64,000 nt of DNA from Thioalkalivibrio sp. ALJ7. Its GTDB lineage: Bacteria; Pseudomonadota; Gammaproteobacteria; Ectothiorhodospirales; Ectothiorhodospiraceae. Numbering within the stretch: the first letter of the stretch is position 1; every line of letters starts with the position of its first letter. The stretch is from contig NZ_AQXQ01000010.1 in the NCBI RefSeq assembly GCF_000376865.1, positions 185,709-249,708 of the forward strand, given 5' to 3'. The notes under the pieces were generated by a model. The model did not search any database, was not told where the DNA came from, and saw nothing but the letters and a program-made list of their open reading frames with translations. Below, piece by piece: positions 44,753 through 54,147 of the stretch. Both the position numbers and the translations under genes were made by a program.

Positions 44753-45160
44753 ATGCGAGGACTCCTCCTGGGCCTGGTGCTCGTGTTGCTGATGCTGCAA
44801 TGGCCGTTGTGGTTGGGCGAGGGGAGCTGGCGCGATGTGCGCGATCTGCGCGAGCAGGTGGAGCGCCAGCAGGAGGCCAATGCGGAACTGGAACAACGCA
44901 ATCAAGCACTCGAGGCCGAGGTGCGCGATCTGCGCGGTGGTACGGAGGCCGTCGAGGAGCGCGCGCGCAGGGATCTTGGCATGATCCGAGAGGACGAGAC
45001 GTTCTTCTTCGTGGTCGGGGACGAGCCGCCGGTTATCCTGGAGGTGGAACCGCTTCCAGGACCGGCGGAGGACACGGCTCCCGGGCCGGACTCGCAGGTT
45101 CCGGAGGACGCGGAGCCGGCGACCGACACACTGCCCCCGGAGGATCCATTTGATGGCTGA
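44753..45160 (+). CDS. ftsB: FtsB-type divisome protein with acidic C-terminal tail
   Basis: Bitopic inner-membrane protein of the FtsQLB division complex. 135 residues: one membrane helix (about 2-21), then a periplasmic coiled coil (about 27-62) and the conserved FtsB segment VEERARRDLGMIREDETFF. The last 35 residues are a Pro/Asp/Glu-rich tail, which makes the protein about 30 residues longer than E. coli FtsB. The position between eno and ispD is diagnostic. Its end overlaps ispD by eight bases. Confidence 0.93.
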   Translation: MRGLLLGLVLVLLMLQWPLWLGEGSWRDVRDLREQVERQQEANAELEQRNQALEAEVRDLRGGTEAVEERARRDLGMIREDETFFFVVGDEPPVILEVEPLPGPAEDTAPGPDSQVPEDAEPATDTLPPEDPFDG

Positions 45161-45899
45161 CGACCTGCGCGATCGGGATCGCGAGGCCGCGTTTTGGGCG
45201 TTGATTCCCGCGGCCGGCATTGGGCGGCGCATGGGTTCGGATCGACCCAAGCAATACTTGACCCTCGGATCGCGGACCATCCTGGCCCACACCCTGTCCA
45301 TCTTTCTGGAACATCCGCGTATCCGGGGGGTGGTACTGGTGCTCGGGCCGGACGTGGACCCAGACGCCCTGGATCTTCCATCGGCGGGAGGACGGCTGTT
45401 TCGTGTGGCGGGGGGCGCCGAACGCGCCGATTCCGTCCAGAACGGGCTGGACTTCCTGAGTGAGCGGGCACACGGTGAAGACTGGGTGCTGGTGCATGAC
45501 GCGGCACGGCCTTGTCTTCCGGTCAGCGATGTCGATCATTTGCTGCGGGCGCTGGGTGATGATGCGGTGGGTGGGCTGCTTGCCTGTCCAAGTACCGATA
45601 CCATCAAATGGAGTGATGGGGCGGGGCATGTGGAACGGACGCTGGAACGTGACCGCGTGTGGCGTGCATTGACCCCGCAGATGTTTAGGCTGGATGTGTT
45701 ACGTGAAGCCAATCGGAAGGCACGCGCCGCGGGGCACGCAGTCACCGATGAGGCCAGTGCCATCGAATTTCTGGGCAAGAAGCCCCGACTGATTGAGGGC
45801 TCGGCGATGAATATCAAGATCACCCGGGCGGAGGATCTGGATTTGGCGCGGCTGTACTTGATGCAGCAGGGACGTCTGGAAGGCGGGTTCCGTCCATGA
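45153..45899 (+). CDS. ispD: IspD, MEP cytidylyltransferase
   Basis: Makes CDP-methylerythritol in the MEP isoprenoid pathway. 248 residues. [20 protein letters not shown] is the nucleotide-binding start; [16 protein letters not shown] and [12 protein letters not shown] are family motifs. The ATG at 45153 overlaps the end of ftsB; it is followed by ispF with an ATGA overlap. Confidence 0.97.
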   Translation: MADDLRDRDREAAFWALIPAAGIGRRMGSDRPKQYLTLGSRTILAHTLSIFLEHPRIRGVVLVLGPDVDPDALDLPSAGGRLFRVAGGAERADSVQNGLDFLSERAHGEDWVLVHDAARPCLPVSDVDHLLRALGDDAVGGLLACPSTDTIKWSDGAGHVERTLERDRVWRALTPQMFRLDVLREANRKARAAGHAVTDEASAIEFLGKKPRLIEGSAMNIKITRAEDLDLARLYLMQQGRLEGGFRP

Positions 45900-46393
45900 G
45901 CATGCGTATTGGTCAAGGCTTCGATGTGCATGCCTTCGGCGAAGGTGATCACCTGGTTCTGGGCGGCGAGCGTATTCCCTTCGACCGTGGTTTTGTGGCG
46001 CATTCCGATGGCGATGTGCTGTTGCACGCCGTTTGTGATGCCTTGCTGGGTGCGGCGGCACTAGGCGATATCGGCCGCCACTTCCCGGATACCGACCCCC
46101 AGTTTCGTGGGGCCGATAGCCGGCTCCTGCTGCGGGAGACGGTGCGCCGCGTGGCCGATGCAGGGTGGCGGCCGACCAATCTGGATGCGACCGTTATTGC
46201 GCAGGCTCCTAAGATGGCGCCGCATGTAGAGGCGATGCGTGCCCATCTGGCATCGGACCTCGACTGTCCGCTTGCAGTCATTAACGTAAAGGCGACCACA
46301 ACCGAACGCCTCGGGTTTACGGGGCGTGGTGAAGGCGTAGCCGCCCAGGCAGTCGTATTGCTGGAACCCGTCTCGGGCCTGATGAAGGTATGA
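45896..46393 (+). CDS. ispF: IspF, MEcPP synthase
   Basis: 2-C-methyl-D-erythritol 2,4-cyclodiphosphate synthase, a trimeric zinc enzyme of the MEP pathway. 165 residues. [19 protein letters not shown] holds the zinc Asp and His; [20 protein letters not shown] and [10 protein letters not shown] are conserved, and [18 protein letters not shown] closes the active site. Coupled by ATGA overlaps to both neighbours. Confidence 0.97.
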   Translation: MSMRIGQGFDVHAFGEGDHLVLGGERIPFDRGFVAHSDGDVLLHAVCDALLGAAALGDIGRHFPDTDPQFRGADSRLLLRETVRRVADAGWRPTNLDATVIAQAPKMAPHVEAMRAHLASDLDCPLAVINVKATTTERLGFTGRGEGVAAQAVVLLEPVSGLMKV

Positions 46394-46779
46394 CGGCCTC
46401 GTCGGTGAATGCACGGGTGTTGCGAGTGGATCACGCCAGCCTGGTGGTGGCCGACCCGGAAGTGGCGCGTCACTTCTACGAGACATTGCTAGGCCTCCTC
46501 CCTCTTCCGCGCCCCGGTCTGGGTTTCCCCGGGCGATGGTACGACCTGGGTAGTGGACAGGCGCTGCATCTGCTGGGCGGCGAGAACCCGGATCCTGCCT
46601 CGCGTCCGGTCCCCGGGGGCCGCGATCGCCATCTAGCCTTGCGAGTTCAAGGGCTGGAGGAGCTGCTGCGACGGCTGGAGGCAGGCGGTTTTCCTGCGGA
46701 GCGCAGCCGCTCCGGGCGAATGGCCGCCTTTGTCCGCGACCGAGATGGCAATACCATCGAGTTATTGGAGGCCGACTAA
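46390..46779 (+). CDS. VOC (glyoxalase/bleomycin-resistance) family protein
   Basis: Small vicinal-oxygen-chelate protein, 129 residues, two beta-alpha-beta-beta-beta repeats. [24 protein letters not shown] begins the first; [21 protein letters not shown] and [14 protein letters not shown] the second, with candidate metal ligands His (VDHA), His (RHLA) and Glu (IELLE). The substrate is not predictable. It overlaps the ispF stop (ATGA), so it is co-translated with the isoprenoid genes, probably by chance of position. Confidence 0.88.
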   Translation: MTASSVNARVLRVDHASLVVADPEVARHFYETLLGLLPLPRPGLGFPGRWYDLGSGQALHLLGGENPDPASRPVPGGRDRHLALRVQGLEELLRRLEAGGFPAERSRSGRMAAFVRDRDGNTIELLEAD

Positions 46780-46793
46780 GGTAACGGGGGTAG

Positions 46794-48317
<1,524 letters not shown>

Positions 48318-48346
48318 CGGGTGGGGGTCTGGGGCCTCGCCGACGT

Positions 48347-48464
48347 GGGCAGGGGCTTCGCCGCCAAGGCGGCTCCCACGGGAGGCTGCAGATAGAGTGA
48401 TGCCTGCGACAGGCAGCCCGGCCCATATCACTGTGGGAGCGGGCTTGCCCGCGAAGCCCCTGCC
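48347..48464. repeat. REP pair (BIME-like) between glpK and the pirin gene
   Basis: Two REP-type palindromes in opposite orientation: GGGCAGGGGCTTCG... through 48379 and TGTGGGAGCGGGCTTGCCCG... at 48432-48464. Both share the GTGGGAGC(C/G) and GAAGCCCCTGCC ends known from Pseudomonas REP elements. They lie between convergent genes, as REPs often do. Confidence 0.8.
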
Positions 48465-48486
48465 AGGTTCGGATTGGGCTCGGGGC

Positions 48487-49335
48487 TCAGTCCATGCTGG
48501 CCGGCTCGGCGGCGAGCTGGCCGGACTGGTAGTCGCTGATGGCCCGTTCGATCTCGTCGGAGGTGTTCATCACGAAGGGGCCGTAATGCGCGATCGGTTC
48601 GCCCAGCGGCCGCCCCTTGAACAGGAGCACGCGGGCATCCTGCTGAGCGATGAGGTGGATCTGGGTCTGGCCGCTCCATACGCCCATCTGGCCGGTCTGC
48701 AGGCCGATGAGCTCGCCGTCGAACACATAGGCCAGCACACGATCTTCCAGCTGTACCGCCAGGGATAGCCGATAGCCGGCTGGGAGGGTCAGGTCGGCCA
48801 TCGCGGCGCCCTCGCCGATTTGTGGCAGCGGGCCTTCGGTGTCGCCGGCGCTGGTTTGCCAGGAACCAGCGATCGCCTTGAAACGGAGGGAATCGTCGTC
48901 TTCCGGTAGGTGGCGCATATCGTCGGCGCGCACGTCGCGATAACGCGGCGGATCCATTTTCCGACGCGACGGGAGATTCACCCAAAGTTGAAAGCCATGC
49001 AGGCCATCGGCGTCGAGCAGGGGCATCTCGGAATGGATCACGCCACGCCCGGCACTCATCCACTGGGCTTCCCCGGCCTCCACGCGTCCCTGGTTGCCCA
49101 TGGAGTCCTCGTGGGTCAGGCCGCCATGGACCAGATAGGTCAGGGTCTCGAAACCGCGGTGGGGGTGAGCCGGAAAGCCGCCAATGTAATCTTCGCGGGC
49201 GCTGGCCTTGAGCTCGTCCAGCATCAGGAACGGATCGAGCCCACCACGAAAGTCATGGATGCGCCGAATCTTGACCCCAGCCCCGTCCTGGGTGGGATGA
49301 GCGGTCTTTACACTGTCCGGCGGTGTCGGATTCAT
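48487..49335 (-). CDS. Pirin family protein
   Basis: Bicupin of 282 residues. The N-terminal cupin carries the metal-binding pattern FPAHPHRGFETLTYLVHGG and MSAGRGVIHSEMP; the C-terminal pirin domain has VLLFKGRPLGEPIAHYGPFVMN. Bacterial pirins show quercetinase activity or bind regulatory partners; the role here is unknown. The frame is open far upstream (109 codons), but that part overlaps the next gene on the same strand and has no family similarity, so the ATG at 49335, with gcgaaggagaacgcc upstream, is used. Confidence 0.93.
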   Translation of the reverse strand: MNPTPPDSVKTAHPTQDGAGVKIRRIHDFRGGLDPFLMLDELKASAREDYIGGFPAHPHRGFETLTYLVHGGLTHEDSMGNQGRVEAGEAQWMSAGRGVIHSEMPLLDADGLHGFQLWVNLPSRRKMDPPRYRDVRADDMRHLPEDDDSLRFKAIAGSWQTSAGDTEGPLPQIGEGAAMADLTLPAGYRLSLAVQLEDRVLAYVFDGELIGLQTGQMGVWSGQTQIHLIAQQDARVLLFKGRPLGEPIAHYGPFVMNTSDEIERAISDYQSGQLAAEPASMD

Positions 49336-49420
49336 GGCGTTCTCCTTCGCAACAGATCTGCACCATACCGACCATGAAACGAAAAGAAAATTGCATCGTT
49401 TCCCGTCATGAGGCCCTCTG

Positions 49421-49786
49421 TCAGGCTTCTGGCAGATGCCAGGAATCCGCGAAGGCCTCAAGGCTTTCGACAAAATCCGAGTCGTGGTGCTGACGATTGA
49501 TGGTGAGGTGCAGCACAACGGCATCCGGCGAGGGAGGGTGGCCGGTGCTGAGGGTCCAGGCGAGGCCGTTAGGGCAGCCGGGGAGGGAGAAACGAAGCCC
49601 ACCATTGATCCGTTCACGGTGGACTCGAAATTCGCCCCAGATACAGTAAATGACGCCAGCATCGGGACCCTGGTGCTCCACTAGGGCATCAATGGCATCG
49701 CAATAGACAGGGAGAGCGGGGATATCCAGCAGACGCTGAATACTGTTGGCATCCAGACAAGTGGGGAGGGTGCGAAAAAACTCCAT
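49421..49786 (-). CDS. Unknown 121-residue protein in the B12 importer operon
   Basis: Not recognised. It starts at ATG 49786, four bases after the stop of the ATPase gene, so it is very probably translated with the importer. It has no signal peptide or membrane helix. Features seen: four cysteines (residues 10, 29, 48, 71), an aromatic central stretch around VIYCIWGEFRVHRERINGG and a histidine-containing C-terminal part (LTINRQHHDSDF). The fold looks mixed alpha/beta. A role in corrinoid handling after uptake is only a guess from position. Confidence 0.7.
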   Translation of the reverse strand: MEFFRTLPTCLDANSIQRLLDIPALPVYCDAIDALVEHQGPDAGVIYCIWGEFRVHRERINGGLRFSLPGCPNGLAWTLSTGHPPSPDAVVLHLTINRQHHDSDFVESLEAFADSWHLPEA

Positions 49787-49790
49787 GGGG

Positions 49791-50654
49791 CTACTCGCTG
49801 CGTGGGAGGAATACGGGCAGGCCATCCACCTCGCCGACGCTCAAACGTTGATTGTAGAGGCGTTCCAGGGCGCTGGGGACCAGCATGGTATTGGCCGGCC
49901 CCCAACAGGCTTGGCCATCCGGATATAGCAGCAGCAGATGGTCGCAATAGCGGGCGGCCAGATTCACGTCATGCAGCACGAGCACGGCCGCCCGTTCTGC
50001 CTGGGCGACAATCCCGCGAACACGATTCAGGACGGCCACTTGGTGGTGCAGGTCGAGCTGACTGGTGGGCTCGTCCAGCAATAACAGATTCGGGTCCTGA
50101 GTGAGGACGGTCGCAATGGCGAGCCGTTGGCGCTCGCCTCCAGAGAGTGTGTCGACCATGCGGTGTTCGAGATCGGCCAGATCCATCGCGGCGAGCGACG
50201 CCCGCGCTCGTTCGTAGTCCTCGGCGGTCTCGATGTCCCAGGGGCGCAGGTAAGGGTGGCGCCCAATGAGGGCCGTTTCCAGGACTGTGGCGGGGAAGCC
50301 GTCATGATGTGTCTGGAACACCAGGCCCAGGCGCCGTGCCAGGTTGGCTCGTGAAAGTTCGCGCAGCGCACGCCCCTGGACCTCGATGTGTCCGCTGCGA
50401 ACGGTGCGCAATCCGGCCAGGGTCTGCAGCAGCGTACTTTTGCCCGCGCCATTGGGTCCCAGGATGCCCCAGCATTGACCAGGATTGACGGTGAGCGAGA
50501 GTGGGGAACCGTCGGCGCGCCCGGGTACATCGATGACAAGGTCATGGCTGGCCAATAGGGTCTTGGGGCCTGGCTGTTCGTGAACGCTGCGGGCACCAAG
50601 GCCAGGTGCATGGGCATGCGGGCTGGATCCCGTTTTGGATGGCACGGGTGGCAT
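49791..50654 (-). CDS. BtuD-like ABC transporter ATPase (cobalamin/FecCD type)
   Basis: ATP-binding subunit of the importer, 287 residues. Walker A GPNGAGKST at 66-74, signature LSGGERQRLAIA, Walker B LLLLDEPTSQLD and switch His in VLHDVNLAARYC are all intact. A polar, His/Pro-rich extension of about 30 residues precedes the domain. Its ATG overlaps the permease stop. The specificity for B12 is inferred from BtuF and the neighbouring cobalamin cluster; haem or siderophore uptake is the alternative. Confidence 0.88.
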   Translation of the reverse strand: MPPVPSKTGSSPHAHAPGLGARSVHEQPGPKTLLASHDLVIDVPGRADGSPLSLTVNPGQCWGILGPNGAGKSTLLQTLAGLRTVRSGHIEVQGRALRELSRANLARRLGLVFQTHHDGFPATVLETALIGRHPYLRPWDIETAEDYERARASLAAMDLADLEHRMVDTLSGGERQRLAIATVLTQDPNLLLLDEPTSQLDLHHQVAVLNRVRGIVAQAERAAVLVLHDVNLAARYCDHLLLLYPDGQACWGPANTMLVPSALERLYNQRLSVGEVDGLPVFLPRSE

Positions 50655-51625
50655 CAGCGGCTCCTATACAACAGAAACAGGAACACGGGTACGCCCAGCA
50701 TGGCGGTGATCACGCCTACCGGGAGTTGTTCCGGCGCGATGATCGTACGCGCCAGGGTGTCGGCAAGGGTTAGCAGAATTCCGCCGGCCAGGGCCGAGGC
50801 CGGCAGAATGACCCGCTGATCGTTCCCGAAAATCAGGCGCAGCATGTGCGGCACGATCAGCCCGACGAACCCCACGGCGCCCACTTGAGTAACGGCGGTT
50901 GCGGTAATCAGGGCGGCGACCACGTAGATCGTCCATTCCACGGGTCGAACCGCCACCCCCAGGGCGGCCGCCTGCATCGGGCCTCGTGCGAGCACGTTCA
51001 AGGTGCGGCCCAGTGGAAGCGCCAGCAAGACGACCAGTACCAGCACGCCCCAGGCGGGATAGGGGTTGCGAGCATGCGAGACGTCACCCATGAGCCAGTA
51101 CAGCATTCCGGGCAGTTCGGCAGTCGGGCTGATGGCAAGGATAAAACTGATCATCGCGCCCCAGCCCGCGGCGACGACGACCCCGGTGAGGAGCAGGCGG
51201 GTGGGGGTCCAGCTCCCGGTGCCGTGGGCGAGGCCGAACACGATCACGGTGGATAGCAGGGCCCCGGCAAAGGCCGCCGCCGAAACGTAGAACATCGAGA
51301 GCCCGGCCAGCATGGACAACAGCGCGCCAACCGATGCGCCCCCGGACAGGCCCAGCACGTACGGATCCGCCAATGGGTTGCGCAGCAAGACCTGCATCAA
51401 TGCCCCGGCAACTCCAAGAAGACCCCCGGCTGCGAAGGCGGCGAGAGCCCTTGGCAGTCGTAGCTCCAGCACCAGTGTCGAGTGCAGGCGCGAGGCTTCG
51501 CCTGTGAATACTGCGAACAGATCGCCCAGGGGAATGGCGACGCTGCCGTAGGCCAGTGCAATCAGGATGGCCAGGAGTGATGCGGGCAGCAGGACGCCAG
51601 TGGCGAGCAGAAAGGAACGGGTCAT
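50654..51625 (-). CDS. btuC: BtuC/FecCD-family permease
   Basis: Membrane subunit of a type II ABC importer, 323 residues with about ten helices. The family segments LRLPRALAAFAAGGLLGVAG, LRNPLADPYVLGLSGGAS and FVGLIVPHMLRL (ATPase-contact region) are clear. The ATG at 51625 is used; the frame is open 32 codons further upstream, but those codons read into the terminal repeat of the MITE. Together with the ATPase it forms the translocator for BtuF-delivered substrate. Confidence 0.88.
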   Translation of the reverse strand: MTRSFLLATGVLLPASLLAILIALAYGSVAIPLGDLFAVFTGEASRLHSTLVLELRLPRALAAFAAGGLLGVAGALMQVLLRNPLADPYVLGLSGGASVGALLSMLAGLSMFYVSAAAFAGALLSTVIVFGLAHGTGSWTPTRLLLTGVVVAAGWGAMISFILAISPTAELPGMLYWLMGDVSHARNPYPAWGVLVLVVLLALPLGRTLNVLARGPMQAAALGVAVRPVEWTIYVVAALITATAVTQVGAVGFVGLIVPHMLRLIFGNDQRVILPASALAGGILLTLADTLARTIIAPEQLPVGVITAMLGVPVFLFLLYRSR

Positions 51626-51666
51626 GCCATTACCTTGCGTGCGTCCATGGACGGCCGTACGCCTAG

Positions 51667-51977
51667 GGAAACACTGATTAATGCACGCGCTCGCGCTCGA
51701 GTCACTTTTGCGTGCGAACAAGGCGCGGCGACTGCCGTGCAGTCATTCTGCACAAGGGAACCGCAACGCCGTGCGCGCGCCCGTTTCTGATAACAACGGG
51801 CGGCCGAGCCCCTTCTTTCAATAGCTTGTGGGGGTTGGCACCCCAGGTTCCCCGATCCTGCGTTGCGCCCCGAATCCATGAGAAACGGGCGGGTAGAACC
51901 ACTACCCGCTGTACGACGCGCCTTGTCTCGGAAAACCTGGGGTGCCAACGCGAGCGCGTGCATTAATCAGTGTTTCC
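51667..51977. mobile_element. 311-bp MITE with 29-bp perfect terminal inverted repeats, CTAG target duplication
   Basis: The 29 bases at 51667-51695 (starting GGAAACACTGATTAATGC) are repeated exactly, inverted, at 51949-51977. CTAG flanks both ends (51663-51666 and 51978-51981), a YTAR-type four-base duplication as made by IS5-family transposases. Internal inverted repeats are nested: 16 bp at 51834-51849 and 51934-51949, about 11 bp at 51777-51787 and 51880-51891, and a small hairpin GTGCAG / CTGCAC at about 51738-51754. There is no coding gene inside. It sits between btuF and btuC. Confidence 0.88.
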
Positions 51978-52018
51978 CTAGAGGTGCGCTTGAGAGTGAC
52001 GGTCGGGTGCGCACGGGA

Positions 52019-52924
52019 TTATTCAGTCGGGCGGCGCAGGCGGGCGCGGTCTAGCTCTTCGCACATCAGGGCGGTACCTTCGGCGATCCTTGGGGTATGG
52101 CGCTGCAGAAGCGAGGGCGCAATAAAGAACAAATTGTCGCGCTGGACTGCTGTCATATCTTCCCATTGCGTCCAGGCGATCACCCAGTCCGGACGATCCT
52201 CGCCCATGCCGCCTCCAATGATGACCTCGGGATCGGCATCGATCACCGCCTCGCGGTCCATGCGTGGAACGAGTCGGTCCAGGTGACCAAACACGTTGAC
52301 GCCGCCGCAGACTTCGATCGCCTCGGCAATCAGGTGCTCATCGTTGATGGTCATCAGGGGTTGCTCCCATACCTGGTAGAACAAGCGCACGGGTTCCCGG
52401 TCCGAGTATTCGTCACGCAGGGCATCCATGCGGTCGAGGAAGTCCTGTGCTGCACGGCCGCCTTCGTCCTGGGTTCCGGCGAGCTGTGCGATCCGGCGCA
52501 TGCTGGAGGCGACCCCCTCGAACCGCCGTGGCTCCGACACATAGACTGGTACGCCAAGGTCACGCAGCCGGTCGATCTGGCTTGCGGAGTTCCCACTGCG
52601 CCAGGCAATCACTAGGTCCGGATCGAGCTCAATTACGCGTTCGAGATCGATGCGGCTGTATCCACCTACGCGGGGAACGAGCTCGGCCTCGGGCGGGTAG
52701 TCGCTGTGCTGCGTGGCTCCCACCAGCCGGTCGCTGGCACCTACCGCGAAGACCACCTCGGTGATATGCGGAGCCAGGCTGACGATCCGCTCGGCCGGCT
52801 GCTCAAGACGAATTTCGTGCCCGTCATCGTCCTCGACGCTGACTTCCGACGCGGTCAGGGCGCCGGATACAGGGAGCATCAAGCCGAGCAGGAGTACGCG
52901 ATGTGTGAGAGTGACAATATTCAT
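52019..52924 (-). CDS. btuF: BtuF-like corrinoid-binding protein
   Basis: Periplasmic binding protein of the importer, 301 residues: signal peptide of about 25 residues (MNIVTLTHRVLLLGLMLPVS), then a cluster-A-3 type two-lobed domain. RIVSLAPHITEVVFAVGASDRLVG, PRVGGYSRIDLERVIELDPDLVIAW and the long linking helix around SSMRRIAQLAG are typical of BtuF. It is separated from the permease gene by 393 bp that hold the MITE. Promoter presumably in 52925-53030, divergent from the riboswitch; no riboswitch is seen on this strand. Confidence 0.85.
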   Translation of the reverse strand: MNIVTLTHRVLLLGLMLPVSGALTASEVSVEDDDGHEIRLEQPAERIVSLAPHITEVVFAVGASDRLVGATQHSDYPPEAELVPRVGGYSRIDLERVIELDPDLVIAWRSGNSASQIDRLRDLGVPVYVSEPRRFEGVASSMRRIAQLAGTQDEGGRAAQDFLDRMDALRDEYSDREPVRLFYQVWEQPLMTINDEHLIAEAIEVCGGVNVFGHLDRLVPRMDREAVIDADPEVIIGGGMGEDRPDWVIAWTQWEDMTAVQRDNLFFIAPSLLQRHTPRIAEGTALMCEELDRARLRRPTE

Positions 52925-53034
52925 TGAAATCCGATGGATATGTAAGGAACCGAATGCCCGGTCGAGAGATAATTGGGCGCGAAAACGAGCAACATCATAT
53001 CAGTCTGGGGCCATCATGCCGGAGGGGGCGGTGG

Positions 53035-53063
53035 TTCACAGGGAATCGGTTGCGTATCATAAA
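53035..53063 (+). promoter_or_regulatory. Candidate promoter of the riboswitch-controlled cobalamin operon
   Basis: TTCACA (53035-53040) and CATAAA (53058-53063) are 17 bp apart, with an overlapping TATCAT (53055-53060) as another -10 option at 14 bp. The position, just before the riboswitch, is right; the match is modest. Confidence 0.35.
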
Positions 53064-53074
53064 GGGCTTAATCG

Positions 53075-53272
53075 CCAGGTGCCCCGCCGACAGTCGGCGG
53101 GGTTGAACGGGAAGCTGGACTAAGCCAGCGCTGCCCCCGCAACGGTACGCACACCGGCCCGCCAGGCGGGCCATCGAAAGGCATTCGCCACTGCATCCGC
53201 GATCGGTTGTGGGAAGGCGTCTTCCGGCCCGGATCATTCTGGGGTGTGCAAGCCCGGAGACCGGCCCGGCGT
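53075..53272 (+). promoter_or_regulatory. Cobalamin (AdoCbl) riboswitch
   Basis: The conserved elements occur in order: a hairpin GCCCCGCCGA...TCGGCGGGG near 53081-53102, GGGAAGCTGG then CCAGCGCTGCCCCCGCAACGG (core box, 53125-53145) and AAGCCCGGAGACCGGCC (53250-53266). These are hallmark B12-box sequences. It controls the plus-strand operon that begins with bluB 110 bp downstream; a Pyr/Pur-rich region between 53275 and 53380 is likely the expression platform, but no U-run terminator is visible, so translational or Rho control is possible. Confidence 0.93.
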
Positions 53273-53382
53273 GAATTCCTGCGACGGCGCGGTGGGCGTG
53301 AGTCGGTAGGGGGTTCGGGCCGTTGGGCTCGTGTTCTGCTGCCGTCTGCCGCCCACCTGCCGTCGCCCGGACGGAACCCAGG

Positions 53383-54147
53383 ATGCCAGACGTTTCTTCC
53401 AGCCCGCCTGAATCTGACGCGCTTGAATTCAGTGATTGCGGCGCTTTCGATGCCGCCTCCCGCGAAGCCGTTTATCGGGTGATTGGGGAACGCCGCGATA
53501 TGCGCCATTTCCGTCCCGACCCGGTTGATCCGGGGGTGCTGCAGCGTCTGCTGGAGGCCGCCCACCATGCCCCGAGTGTCGGGTATATGCAGCCCTGGCG
53601 CTTCCTGCGAATTGTCGATCCCGCGTTGCGAGCGACTCTCCACGCTCATGTGAGTGCGGAACAGGAACGCACGGCCGAGGCCTGCGGAAAAAAAGCGGCC
53701 GAGGTTCACCGCCTGAAGCTCGAAGGGATTCGCGAAGCCGGGGAGCTACTCGTTGTAGCGCTGACCGATGGGCGCGAGCGCTACGTACTCGGTCGGCGCA
53801 CGTTGCCCGAGATGGACCTTTGCTCGGCGGCCTGCGGGATTCAGAATCTATGGTTGGCCGCCCGTGCCGAGGGCCTGGGGATGGGCTGGGTCTCGCTATT
53901 CGATCCCGACTGGCTGGCACAGACCCTGCACATGCCGGAGGGCGCCTATCCAATGGCCATCCTTTGCCTGGGGCACGTGGAGGCCTTCTACGACCGGCCC
54001 ATGCTGGAACAGACGGGATGGGACCAGCGCCGGGAGCTGTCGGACCTGGTGTTCCAGGATCGTTGGGACCAGGGGACCGATCGGGTGGAGCCGGTACCGG
54101 GTGCGGCACAGGGTCTTGCCGCGCATGCCCATGAGCGCCGCTCGTGA
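53383..54147 (+). CDS. bluB: BluB, 5,6-dimethylbenzimidazole synthase
   Basis: Oxygen-dependent enzyme that cuts reduced FMN to make DMB, the lower ligand of B12. 254 residues, nitroreductase fold. VYRVIGERRDMRHFRPDPVD, AAHHAPSVGYMQPWRF and GLGMGWVSLFDP are BluB motifs that separate it from other nitroreductases. The ATG at 53383 is used; 20 more in-frame codons upstream lie in the riboswitch platform. First gene of the cobalamin operon; the GTGA overlap couples it to cbiB. Confidence 0.94.
   Translation: MPDVSSSPPESDALEFSDCGAFDAASREAVYRVIGERRDMRHFRPDPVDPGVLQRLLEAAHHAPSVGYMQPWRFLRIVDPALRATLHAHVSAEQERTAEACGKKAAEVHRLKLEGIREAGELLVVALTDGRERYVLGRRTLPEMDLCSAACGIQNLWLAARAEGLGMGWVSLFDPDWLAQTLHMPEGAYPMAILCLGHVEAFYDRPMLEQTGWDQRRELSDLVFQDRWDQGTDRVEPVPGAAQGLAAHAHERRS

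Noticed and set aside
51702..52054. Short open frames in the btuF-btuC gap sharing a SACINQCFP-like peptide.
   Set aside because: The shared peptide is simply the two identical terminal repeats of the MITE read in frame.
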